Positions 53,545 through 64,000 of a stretch of DNA of 64,000 nucleotides are shown in pieces. The stretch is taken from the NCBI GenBank assembly GCA_028583405.1, contig CM053260.1, positions 19,232,313 through 19,296,312 of the forward strand, given 5' to 3'. The stretch is from Pogonophryne albipinna (Eukaryota > Chordata > Actinopteri > Perciformes > Artedidraconidae). Under the pieces are notes generated by a model that saw only the letters and a list, made by a program, of their open reading frames with translations, did no database searches and had not been told where the DNA came from. A program made the position numbers and the translations under genes. Every line of letters begins with the position of its first letter. The stretch's first letter is position 1.

Positions 53545-53563
53545 ACTACATTTCCCATGCTGC
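53545..53563 (+). promoter_or_regulatory. ZNF143/THAP11-type promoter motif
   Basis: ACTACATTTCCCATGCTGC closely fits the ACTACAATTCCCA-type motif with the TGC extension that is bound by ZNF143 and THAP11 and is typical of promoters. A possible leader exon follows, with a candidate donor at about 53,682 (CAGATTG/GTAGGC). It may mark the promoter of myorg, whose first coding exon lies 6 kb downstream; that link is inferred. Confidence 0.55.
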
Positions 53564-53689
53564 AGTGGGCGTATTCAAGGCGGATACCCATCAATCAACA
53601 TGCCTTGATGCCTCTTGGTCTTTTTCTGTGAACTGAAGCAAACACGTTGTGCTCGGAGCTGCAGAGGGGGCAGCTGCAGATTGGTAGGC

Positions 53690-54524
53690 AACAAACTATT
53701 TATAATGAACAGTTAAAAGTTTAGCATGAGGGTAAACGATAATACTATGCTACTTTTCTCTCACGGATTACGTGTTGTTTTCCCTCCGTTAACTTTCCTG
53801 CACTACCGCGCAAAACAACGACTTTCTATAAATCGGACTATACTGTATGTAGACGCTGTGGGTACATTAGCGAGGAACATTTATTTTCAGTACGGCTATA
53901 ATAATGCATGTATTATAGCCTACATTTTTATTTATATTTCTACTAAATATGCATAATTTAAGTAAAAAGTTAAACTAATTCACAGTGAGACTTTACTGTA
54001 GCTCTGTAAAGTTCTGCCGTGTGCTTATCTAAGTTAGCTGAGTATAACTGTAAACACACACGCTTACACTCACGCGCACACACAAACACGCGCGTGCTTC
54101 TTACGGTATAGTGAGGCTTCTCTCACTTCTGTTCCGAATGTATCAGCACTTCTGTGTCTATTTTTTCCATGTCAGAAAAGATAGTGGATCGGCTGAAGTG
54201 GCAGCTTTGACACCCCCTCCTCCTTATCACAGCATAAACAAAGAAAGCTCCGAGTCTGCCTGTTGACACTGTTTCAATGAGAAAAACAAGCCACTATAGC
54301 AGGCATGGAAAACAGGGTGGGTTGTCTTTGTGTGTAGTTAAAGAGTGTTAAGATTAATCAGTTATAGGGACATACACTTTTGAAAACCTTTTTCAAAAGG
54401 TTGATGCACACTGTAGATCATTTCAAGAATTATAGAATTACTTAATTACATTGTGTTGTTAAAAATAATTTTAAATTAGCATTCCGGCCTCCAGCATCCT
54501 ACAAATATGAATATTTTCTGTAGA
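53690..54524. other. Non-coding stretch, possible myorg leader intron
   Basis: No exon is certain here. It includes a CACACG/CGCGCAC-rich short tract near 54,055-54,095. If transcription of myorg starts near 53,600, this is part of a 5' UTR intron. Confidence 0.35.
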
Positions 54525-54905
54525 GCTGCAACGATGAATTCATTATAAAAAGTATTTTTGTTTAAACTATAACATTTTTAGTAACTTTTCAAGCGAAAAT
54601 GGCCGAAACTTTCTGGTTCTAGCTTCTCAAGTGTGCTGTGTAATTTTGGACAGTGGAAATATGCATTTTCACTTTAAAAGAAAAATAATAGATTAATTAA
54701 GAAAATAATGTTTCATTGGTTTTCTTAATTAATTAAAAAATGTTGGGATTTTTAGGTTCTAGTTGATCAAAAGCGATCTGAACATCTCCCCTTGCGTTTT
54801 TGGGAACTTCAGTGGATATTGATTGATTAATAACAACATGTATTTTTGATTTAAAGTTGATTAGATAAATGCAAATAATTATGATTATGTGTTTCCCTCT
54901 TCAAT
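54525..54905. repeat. hAT-like repeat fragment
   Basis: It begins TAGAGCTGCAACGATGAATT, the left end of a widespread fish repeat, and contains AATTAATTAAGAAAATAATG and TTGATTGATTAATAACAAC words. It is the counterpart of the fragment at 34,640-35,056. No right end or target duplication is clear. Confidence 0.5.
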
Positions 54906-56184
54906 ATAAATAAATATATGAATACAGTAAACCACCTTGTCAATTTCTGCAGCCAGAGTGGCTCTCCAGGGAACCAACAGTTAGTTCTCTGTTAATTAAT
55001 GATGGGCTCATGTTATCAGTCCTGTTGTTGGAGGAAATCTATACTAAGGGTGGTTGAACACAGAATTAGTCAATTAGATTGCTAATTAATAGCAAGCATT
55101 TTTTATTATCGACCTTTGCTGCCAGTGCAGACCAGGAGGGTCAATTGCAGTTAGGACAAGTCAGCATGCAGGGAGTACTCTGGAGGGGACTGAACTCCCC
55201 TCTGTCGGCAATGCACCTTAATCTAATCTATTCTGATTAGCCAAAACCACAATAAGTAACATCAGGTAGTTAATTACCCGTAAACGTTTTTGCTGTATCC
55301 CTACTGGGTAACCCTGTCTCCTAAAAATTACGTTCCCACAGAACTAAACTGCATTCTCAATTACGTTTAGCTAGAAACGTATTTTCTCCCACGTTACGTT
55401 CGTTATGAACGTATCTTAAATACGTTTATTTCTACATATCTTTGCCATTTATTGTCTTGCTTATAATAATGAGAATAGTCATTTATAAATATCATTTTGG
55501 AGCACACATTTGAAATCATTAGGCGAGGCTGTAATTTCGCCAGCTGTTACTCTCATGAGCGAGGCAGAAAATAATAGTTTTAACATGCCAAAAAGCTGCT
55601 GTCGTTTATTGCACCTCAAACATTAAAACAAATCCAGAGTTACGTGTTTCTGTACTTCCTCTAAGAAGAAAGGACAGTCACAGAAGATCTCTGTGACGCC
55701 AGATGTGGTGTAATATTTTATCCGAAAAAAAAATTCAGTTTAGGATGGCCGAAGACACTACACTACCCATAATCCCCAGCTATCGTTTGGGACTACAGTC
55801 CCGTTGACAAACCCCGTGATTAATCTTCAAGCTCTGTGATTGGATGTTGGAGTGGCAGTGCGCCAAGGTTACGCCGAGCGTCAAGCTCTTTGAAATGGAA
55901 CGAAACCACGGCTGACTATTCAAAACTGGACTCGAACGCCCCCCCAGAACTACACATGCTGGCTATTGTGTTTCGCAACATGTTCTCTATGGCACGTCTC
56001 TACTGGGAATTGTAGTTTTAAAAGACGTTTTCGTTTTTCCCAAAATTAGAAGTTGACAGTATTAAACTGTGTACAGCCCTGGAGGTTTAGGCGATAGGAA
56101 ACACATTGGTGTGTACAAATTTAAAACATGTAATTACTAAATGGGTGAAAATCGCTTGTATCCATAATGGGCAGCATTAATATA

Positions 56185-56650
56185 TACCCACATGACAGCT
56201 CATTGTTACTTTGTAATTCTACTCCACTACAATTCAGAGGTTAACCTGGTATTTTTACTCCACTACATTTATTTTAGTTACTTTGCAGATTCTGATTAAT
56301 GATGTGAAATATAAACAACCCTTAAAGCAGACTTTAGTTACACCTGAGTAAAATGCAGGGAAGGTGATTGTCAAGTGCCAACAATCAGGAGAGATATTTG
56401 ATAGTTGGTGCTTGAGAAGACTAAACATTTATCTGCAGATCCTTATAAAGTATATTCATTACTCATTATTCTCTACTAATAGTTAATTAAAAACTGTATA
56501 TTATGGCTATTTTGCACATCCCTTTCAAGATTTCAAGATTTTCAAAGGTTTATTGACATATCATATACACAACTACGGTGTAGTTATGCAATGAATGAAC
56601 AACTTGGGTCACAGGTTCCTCAACAGCGCATTACAAGACATTTATCAATA
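56185..56650. repeat. Nested repeat fragments inside the THAP element
   Basis: At 56,200-56,300 TACTCCACTACAATTCAGAG and TTTACTCCACTACATTTATT match the interior of the hAT MITE at 25,923. At 56,525-56,650 the GGTTTATTGACATATCATAT and GGGTCACAGGTTCCTCAACA words match the LINE 3' end at 26,430. Both were inserted after the host element. Confidence 0.55.
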
Positions 56651-58531
56651 TGTGTGTATACCTCCACCATTAAACTGTCATATTCTGCACATTTCTTATT
56701 CTATCTACATACATAAGAGTATAATTCATATGTATAATATCAGTTAAAATAAGTGCTTCAACATAGTTAACATTGCAGGAAAGAAATATATTAGACGTTA
56801 AGTACTTTGTCAGGCTTAATATTTATCTGTAGATAGATACCCCCAAAGCTTTTTTCTTATTTAAAAGAAGACCTTAATCTGTTATTTAATGTTTAAATAG
56901 AGGTTAATTAGTTTGTCTGTTTTGCACATCCTCATATTAATATCTTTGTACATCGTGCACTAAACTGTTTTATTGTAGAGATCACTTACAGTATCTTCTT
57001 GATTTTTTTATATTCTATATTTCTATCATTGACCTTCTACTTTCCCCCTATGAAAGTATGTACTCTGAATATTTTGTTCATCAAATAACATTATTCAACA
57101 AAAATAATTCAATAACGTGCTTTAACCACTAGGCGGTGCACACTAGGTACACACAGCATACTAATAATAGCTTTGTATTATTAGTGTAGGACACTTATGT
57201 ATAACATCTGAAGATGTGTAGTTTTATTCATGTTTTTACATAATTTTACAGGATATTGCTATACTGTTTCTCATGTTTTACTACACATTAATATCTGATT
57301 TGTAAAACATCACAGACAGAAAGGCATACCCGTCATTTAATGGTCAGCTATTGAAATTGTGATTCCATAGATGTGTCTCCCATCACCCAAATCCCCTGAC
57401 TATTCTCTCAATTCAGTATTTACATTCTTATATTCAAAGAAAATCAGTAATATCTTTAAAAACTACAAGTCCTTTTCTATCAGCTGTGCACTGTTATGGT
57501 GTAAATATAACCCATCTACCAATTGGATCAAATATAAAAATCAGCCGAATTAGTGTTGATACTGCAAGGAGACGTATTTTGTGAAAAGAAATGCAAGATG
57601 TTGTTTAATTGTTGATATATTTATGATCCACGTCACATATTCAGTTTTGGCGGCAGTTCTCCTGTTTGTCTAGAAGTCTTCTCATCAGGGCTCTATAAAT
57701 AATGAACTACGGCAGATGTGTTTTTGTAAAATGTTTTCGGATATCATATCGCATTAACATCATATCCCAACATGCATTGCGGCTAAAACATCCAATCAAC
57801 GAGCTTCAAACTGAGGATCTTGGGTAATCTGTTCAGTGGGTTTGTGGTGTGTATCGGTCAAAATGTCCCTTATAGGCCTACGTCTGTTTCCAGTGACTTT
57901 ATTTACGGCTAAAAAGCCCAAGATTATAGAATTAAACGAATAAATAAAAACAAGGATAATTGTGTGTTATTGTTGAGTAAATAACAGTGTGTTATTTAGA
58001 AAAGAATAACAAATTAGAAGGAAAAAAATATTTTCAAAAATACAGATTTCAGTATTTTGAGGCTCTAAGCCCCATTTATTTTCCTCACAGATGGAAAAAA
58101 AAGTCCGACATTATACGATTTAAAATAAAAAGATAAAACACTGGCATGTAATTTACGTTAGAATAAATAGAATGGTTTTAAATAATAGATGAGAGTAAAA
58201 TCTACGTCACTTTACAGCCCCGCCCACTTTTGGGGAAACCAACGCTGTCATTTGAGCGGCGATCAAGCCTGAAGCCACAGAGGTCTTCTGTTACTGTCCT
58301 TTCTTCTTAGAGGAAGTACAGAAACACGTAACTCTGGATTTGTTTTAATGTTTGAGGTGCAATAAACGACACAGCAGCTTTTTGGCATGTTAAAACTATT
58401 ATTTTCTGTCTCGCTCATGAGAGTAACAGCTGGAGAAATTACAGCCTCGCCTACTGATTTCAAATGTGTGCTCTAAAATGATATTTATAAATGACTATTA
58501 TCATTATTATAAGCAAGACAATAAATGGCAA

Positions 58532-58677
58532 AGATATGTAGAAAATAAACGTATTTAAGATACGTTCATAAGAAACGTAACGTGGGAGAAAATATGTTTC
58601 TAGAAGATATGTAGAAAATAAACGTATTTAAGATACGTTCATAACGAACGTAACGTGGGAGAAAATACGTTTCTAGC
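58532..58677. repeat. 73-bp tandem duplication in the right arm only
   Basis: Two copies of a unit starting AGATATGTAGAAAATAAACG lie at 58532-58604 and 58605-58677. The left arm has a single copy. They differ at a few bases (TAAGAAACG versus TAACGAACG), so the duplication is not brand new. Confidence 0.8.
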
Positions 58678-58745
58678 TAAACGTAATTGAGAATGCAGTT
58701 TAGTTCTGTGGGAACGTAATTTTTAGGAGACAGGGTTGTACTGGG

Positions 58746-59436
58746 AGGGACAGACTGGTCTAAATGAAATAGAAACATCAACAACAACTGTTTTTTGGCA
58801 GTTTTGGTTGATCTGGCGTGATGAAGCACACCCTCTAAGCTTAGTATTCTTTCCTCTCCCTCCCGGCATTGGCAGAGCATTAAGGCCAAAATCCCCTTTT
58901 CTGCTCCTCTACTTCCTTACATACAAATTAGTATTTTTTCAATTGAACTCGTATGTTAGAATTACTGCTGGGAACATCCACTTTATCCTCTTACGGGTAA
59001 TTGGCAGTAGATTTGTTTTGTTAAATCACACATCTTAAAAGTTTACATTCTGACAGCATAATACCTCCAAGTGCTTTGGAATCCCTTTGTGCAGCAATGC
59101 AGAGCATGTAAGACAATGCCAGAAATGTAATAGAGGCTTTGAACTGACAAGGAAACAAAGTAGAATGTGAACAAGCCTGGCAGCTAGTGTTTTTCTGGCT
59201 GGGGCTATTTTCCTGAAATTACCTGATAGTTAAGTGATTTAAAGTAATCTCGACTAACCACAGCTGGTAAGATATATAACGTGAATGTTCTGTCCAAAGG
59301 CTAAAGGTACATGATGCCTTGTTATTTGATCCTCAATGCATTTTGTCTATAAATACTGTTTCAATGAGAAAAGCAAATATTGCATGAAGACTTTGACATT
59401 GACTTTTCAATGCTTGTTATCTCTCTCTCATGACAG
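58746..59436. other. Upstream intron/intergenic sequence before myorg
   Basis: Non-coding sequence up to a strong splice acceptor at 59,436 (TTATCTCTCTCTCATGACAG). No repeat is recognised. Confidence 0.45.
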
Positions 59437-61752
59437 GCAGGCAAACAGACACAAAGACGGGGCCAGAGTGCAGCACACAAGGTTCCCTGGAAAATATTTC
59501 TTTGAGCTCTTAAAAAGCAACACTCAGATTTGCCAACTGAACAGCAGAAGTCATGTACCAAGTTGTACCAGGGGGAGCAGGAGGCACAATTACAGATGTT
59601 ATCCCCAAGCAGAAACACAGCAAGGACACTCGACCCTTAGTCGGAGCCGGGGTAATCGGCCTGGTGCTGGTAGTTGCTGCAGTGACTGCGTGGTGTTATT
59701 ATATAGCCTCTATACGCAAAGCTGAGCTGCTTAAGACTCAGCTCCTAGATCTGAATAAAGATGGCTACATTATCCGCAACCAGGGAGGGTCTATTGTATT
59801 CAGAATGGATTTCAGGTTGGTATTTTACAATGGTCTTCACATTTTTAAGCTTTTGTAATGATGCATATTTCAGGTTCATTAGAATATTTCTGTATATGTA
59901 ATCAAGTCGTTTTTGAAAATAAATTTGCTTGTAAATCCAAATATATTTAAATCTTGTCAGGTCAGGTACGCTGGATTTGGATTCATGCTCCAAAGAGGGG
60001 GAGATGCTGAGCTGCGGACAAACCACTGATAGAAAACTGAACTTCTTCATCGAGACGGTGCGGCCCAAGGACACGGTACAATGCTACCGTGTGCGTTGGG
60101 AAGAACTGGTTCCTGACATTCCTGTTGAGCATGCCATGACATACACGTTTGCACACTGGTATGGTGGTGCTGTGTCAGCAATACAACACTGGCCTGTTTC
60201 CATTAAAGGCCAACAGGCTCCCAAACCCTTTGTTACAAGTGACATCTACGCAAACCGCAATGAATTTGGAGGAATTTTAGAGAGTTATTGGCTTTCATCC
60301 AATGCTACAGCCATTAAGATAAATAATTCAGTACCCTTCCACCTGGGCTGGAATGACACGGAGAAGACCATGTCCTTCCAGGCACGATACAATGACAGTC
60401 CCTTCAAGCCAAACCCAGGAGAGGAGCCATGTGCTGAACTCAGCTACAGAGTGTGCGTGGGCTTGGATGTGACATCCATACACAAGTACATGGTCCGCAG
60501 ATACTTCAACAAACCAAACAAAGTGCCTGCCAAAGTCATGTTTCGCCATCCTATATGGTCGACCTGGGCTCTACATAAGACTGATATTGACCAAGAGAAA
60601 GTTTTGGAGTATGCTGCCAACATACGCAAGTATAACTTTAACTGTAGCCAACTGGAAATAGATGATCGCTACACAAGGCACTACGGAGAGTATGAGTTTG
60701 ACCCCACTAAGTTCCCCAATGCAACCGCCATGTTCCAGAAGCTGAAATCAGATGGATTTCTGGCGTCACTCTGGATTCACCCTTTTGTTAACTATGACTC
60801 GGAAAACTTTCATACTTGCGTAGAGAGGGGGCTGTTTGTCCGTGAGCCTACAGGCCGGTTGCCTGCCTTGGTGCGCTGGTGGAATGGCATTGGCGGCATT
60901 TTGGACTTCACAAATCCAGAGGCCCGTGATTGGTTTTCCTCCCAGCTACGTTCACTGCGTTCCAGGTACGGAGTGTCATCCTTTAAATTTGACGCAGGAG
61001 AGACTAACTTCTTACCATGGAAATTCAGTACCAGAACTCCCATTCAAGACCCAAGTTTTTTCACCAGACGTTACACGGAAATGGCTATTCCCTACAATGA
61101 TAGAGCTGAGCTGCGCAGTGGCTACCAGTCCCAGAACATATCCTGCTTCTTCAGACCAATTGACAGAGATTCTGTTTGGGGCTACGAGTTAGGTCTCAAA
61201 TCTATTATTCCCACCGTGCTTACCATCAGCATTCTTGGCTATCAGTTTATTCTACCAGACATGATCGGAGGGAATGCCTATTTGAACCGCACAGAGGGAA
61301 TTCATGTCTTACCCGATCGAGAACTCTATATCCGCTGGCTGGAGCTGATAGCCTTCATGCCCTCCATGCAGTTTTCTATTCCGCCATGGGAATACGACAA
61401 CGAGGTGGTTGAAATTGCACGAAAATACACAGCCCTTCATGAGAGTATTGTGGCACCCCGGGTCCTGGAGCTGGCTAGTGAGGTGCTGGACACCGGGGAC
61501 CCAATCATACGGCCCCTGTGGTGGATTGCCACAGGTGATGAAACGGCCTATAAAATCGACTCACAGTTCCTGATTGGGGATGACCTCATGGTAGCCCCGG
61601 TTTTAGAGCCGGGAAAGCAAGAGCGTGACATCTACCTCCCTGCCGGCCGTTGGAAAAGCTACAAGGGGGAGCGATTTGATATCAAGGAGCCCCTCCATCT
61701 CACAGACTATCCTGTAGACCTGGATGAAATTGCTTACTTTGTTTGGGTGTAG
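59437..61752 (+). CDS. myorg: MYORG, GH31-family myogenesis-regulating glycosidase, complete
   Basis: Coding exons are 59553-59815 and 59961-61752 (684 residues); 59437-59552 is a likely 5' UTR exon start after a strong acceptor. MYORG is a type II membrane glycosidase of the ER/Golgi acting on alpha-galactosyl substrates; loss in human causes brain calcification. Seen here: a short cytosolic N-terminus, one membrane helix at about residues 29-52 ([20 protein letters not shown]), then the GH31 lumenal domain. The nucleophile motif FKFDAGE puts the nucleophile at Asp432, and the acid/base lies in [12 protein letters not shown] at Asp489; the 57-residue spacing equals that of human D463 and D520. 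Other landmarks: [13 protein letters not shown] [69 protein letters not shown] and the C-terminal [13 protein letters not shown]. Several NxS/T sites fit a lumenal domain. Length and residues indicate an active enzyme. Confidence 0.96.
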
Positions 61753-62127
61753 CAAGAAGTGAATGTCAAGCTGAACATACTTAATTTAGCGTTTGCTGGA
61801 ATTTGCTGGTAAGACAAGCTTCTCAAATTCAGCTTTTATGCTTGTTACGAAAAAAGCTTTTCTCAATATATAAAGAATTTTTAAACAACCACTCATTACA
61901 TCACCAAAGTGAAATTGTTAGGTTCAAACATGCTCAGAACCTTATCTTAATTTTAATCTAATTTTAACATATGAATTTTAAATTCTTTTTTTTGCATTTT
62001 CTTTGTGGTTTTATGTGAGATAACTAAGCAGTACACTCATTTTTTTTAACTTTTGTGTAACAATTGCTAACTGGCAGCCACTTTACGAAACATTTCTTAA
62101 AAAGGGAATACTCAAAACTGTGATTAA

Positions 62128-62473
62128 AGGTGGGGTAGGCAAATTTGAGAAACCGGCTCGAGATACACTTTTTGTTGTATTCTTAAGTGCTTTGACAAAA
62201 AATCCATACAAAAATGTTCATCTGTGGAAGCCGTAGTACTGTAAAAAGCACGACCAATCATCTGAGCCGGCCCGGCTAAAATAACTGGATGGCCTACCTG
62301 CCTTTCAGCCTTCCATCTGTGCACAAACTTATCTCGGGCCTCATTGGTCATGTGCGCGTTCGTGTGTGTTGGAGGAGGGGCTCTGTAAGGAAGTGGCAGA
62401 TTTTTTCCGGCTGTGTATTTTCAAATTCTAGCGCACTCGACAGCTGGTTTCTCCAAAATTACCTACCCCACCT
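62128..62473 (+). mobile_element. TTAA-target MITE, copy A
   Basis: The ends are AGGTGGGGTAGGCAAATTTG and CAAAATTACCTACCCCACCT (imperfect inverted repeats), with TTAA immediately outside on both sides (62124-62127, 62474-62477). The 346-bp interior is non-coding with AAAAAGCACGACCAATCATC and GGAGGAGGGGCTCTGTAAGG. TTAA targets are used by piggyBac and Kolobok superfamilies. Confidence 0.88.
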
Positions 62474-62477
62474 TTAA

Positions 62478-62815
62478 AGGTGGGGTAGGTAATTTTGGAG
62501 AAAATCTGCCACTTCCTTACAGAGCCCCTCCTCCAACACACACAAACGCGCACATGACCAATGAGGGCACGAGATCAGTTTGTGCACAGATGGAAGGCTG
62601 ACAGGCAGGTAGGTCATCCAGTTTCTTTAGCCGGGCCGGCTCAGATGATTGGTCGTGCTTTTTACAGCGCCACGGCTTCCACAGATGACATTTTATTATG
62701 GATTTATTGTCAAAACATTTAAGATATTCATTGCTATCGGGATGTTAAGAGCATTCCATGGAATATAACAACAAGTGTATCTCGAGCCGGTTTCTCAAAC
62801 TTACCTACCCCACCT
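62478..62815 (-). mobile_element. TTAA-target MITE, copy B, inverted and sharing a TTAA with copy A
   Basis: This copy is the reverse complement of copy A over nearly its whole length (338 bp) with small differences. It is bounded by TTAA at 62474-62477 (shared) and 62816-62819. Together the two copies form a near-palindrome of about 690 bp with essentially no spacer. If the myorg transcript reaches the AATAAA at 63,659, both copies are inside its 3' UTR. Confidence 0.88.
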
Positions 62816-62819
62816 TTAA

Positions 62820-63658
62820 GTAAGGCACAGTTGCCATTGTATGCCGTACGGCGTACAGTTGAATAAGCCACACGGATTGTATTTTGGGAGGCAATTGAAT
62901 GGGCTACCTGAAACCGTCTTCTACGTTTATGCTCCGAGGTACTTTTCAGGAAGTCAGGTTTAATGCTTCACTTATCAGGATGAATGCTTGAGGTTTTATC
63001 ATTACAAACTGCATGTGCGCTCATTTGTGGAACACAGTGTCATGTAACTACTCTTAACGCAGGAGAAGATGCCTTTTATTAGGTACTAAATATTTTATGC
63101 TCTTCCTCAGGTAACAGCTTTTTCTGGCTGCAGTGAGTTTTAAAGTGTCTGTTTGTGTCTTTGTCTTTATTGTGCTTGGCTGACAGCTAGGGAGCTATAG
63201 TCATACTATAAGCGTATAATACATTGAACACAATAACCTAAGTGAAAATGGTCTGGTTACTTTATACCTTCTTTGTACGCAGTGTGGAAGTCTAGATGCC
63301 ATGCATTTGACAGCATTTTATTATCAAATGTTAATGGCACAGTGTTTTTCTTAATGTGAATATTTTCTAACTAAGTGCCATGATAACAATTACTGCCACA
63401 TTATTTATGTGATTTGTTGTTTTGCTATACATTGGATATTTTATGTTGTGACATTTGTTATTTTAATGGGTCAAGTTAAACCTTTACCACAAATGCCTAA
63501 ACGTCTAAAAATGATGTCTTAAACGTCTTAATCATTTGTTGTAGCTTTAGCTCCAAATACATCATGTGATATCACAAATGCACAGATGCAACGGATATTG
63601 GTTGTCTTATCAAACTCGATGTCAGGCAGCAAGGGGACTATACTTTAAAAGTTAAACC
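62820..63658. other. Possible distal myorg 3' UTR, no other gene seen
   Basis: AT-rich sequence without recognisable exons or repeats. It is transcribed only if myorg uses the hexamer at 63,659. Confidence 0.4.
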
Positions 63659-63664
63659 AATAAA
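63659..63664 (+). terminator. myorg: Candidate polyadenylation signal of myorg
   Basis: AATAAA within CCAATAAAGAATAATATTGG is the first canonical hexamer I find after the myorg stop codon at 61,752, giving a 3' UTR of about 1.9 kb. Variant hexamers nearer the stop cannot be ruled out. Confidence 0.45.
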
Positions 63665-64000
63665 GAATAATATTGGTTCCATTGTCCAGCCATAGAAATA
63701 AAGGCTTTTGAATCCCAGACCCTTTAATTCTAACATTAAAATCCTTATGATTCCTATGGTAATAAAGTTAGGGTGGATTCTGATGAGCTTTGAAGCTGCA
63801 ATAAACATAAGGAAAACGTCCACATTATTATGGTGCAATGCTCTCAGTTGGCAATTCTTTATTTTTGAAAGCTGTCTTAATGGCTTCCAGGTTGACCTCA
63901 GTGGATTCTGTTGACATAGTTTCATCATAACAACACTCCCTATTTATAGCAGTTTCAGCATCTGGGCCATGCCAGCCTCTGAGGCTATTTCTGTTTCAGA

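Larger units (their letters stand above)
55309..58738. mobile_element. Transposon with long inverted arms coding the start of a THAP finger
   Basis: The left arm (about 55,311-55,703) and right arm (about 58,268-58,737) are inverted copies that begin ACCCTGTCTCCTAAAAATTA. TACTGGG (7 bases) lies on both outer sides (55302-55308, 58739-58745). In the right arm the minus strand reads MPKSCCVVYCTSN, then ELRVSVLPLRRKDSNRRPLW, the first half of a THAP-type C2CH finger; the left arm has the same start but is frame-shifted after MPKSCC. P-element-like and Kolobok transposases carry N-terminal THAP fingers. The 2.5-kb interior is AT-rich, without a transposase, and has later repeat insertions. So this is a non-autonomous foldback-like derivative; the superfamily is not settled. 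Confidence 0.78.

Noticed and set aside
63638..63928. 96-codon minus-strand open frame near the right edge
   Set aside because: The frame is AT-rich and featureless. A different minus-strand frame (MSTESTEVNLEAIK) looks faintly like a LINE ORF1 start, but it is too short to call.

Overview
The window is vertebrate nuclear DNA, almost certainly from a ray-finned (teleost) fish. The genes are split by GT-AG introns, the dinucleotide and homopolymer repeats are long, and transposons of typical fish families (hAT, Tc1, L2/CR1-like LINEs, tRNA-derived SINEs, TTAA-target MITEs) are dense. I cannot name the species. There are no bacterial operons, CRISPR arrays or viral genomes.

Layout. Positions 1-10,669 hold no recognisable host exon: the first 7.3 kb is a pile-up of hAT-type and LINE remnants, followed by quiet sequence and a (CA)n tract of about 222 bp. 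Positions 10,670-25,670 (minus strand) carry 18 in-phase exons of dnai1, the axonemal outer-arm dynein intermediate chain 1; its last ~100 codons are not seen. A 2.8-kb hAT transposon sits in one intron. dnai1 diverges head-to-head from fam219a (plus strand, 30,026-40,375, six exons). The space between them has been invaded by a 3.5-kb hAT element with other repeats nested inside. fam219a intron 1 holds a full-length but broken Tc1 element.

Next on the plus strand come a 15-exon nicalin-like gene (43,927-50,006, 551 codons), a 5-exon gene for an unrecognised basic 213-residue protein (51,184-52,923), and a two-coding-exon myorg gene (59,553-61,752, 684 residues, GH31 glycosidase with a single membrane anchor). 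Between the last two lies a 3.4-kb element with inverted arms of about 400-470 bp that encode the start of a THAP-type zinc finger. Downstream of myorg two copies of one MITE abut head-to-head, sharing one TTAA.

The genes are neighbours rather than a pathway: a ciliary motor subunit, a conserved disordered protein, an ER translocon-associated membrane protein, an unknown, and an ER/Golgi glycosidase. DNAI1, FAM219A and MYORG are also neighbours on human 9p13.3, so the block is an old synteny group; the nicalin-like gene is not part of it in human. The most interesting host signals are an RFX-type X-box upstream of dnai1, two short uORFs ahead of fam219a, and a ZNF143-like motif directly after the polyA signal of the unknown gene. 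I do not see convincing evidence for an undescribed biological system; the novelty here is mainly in transposon architecture.
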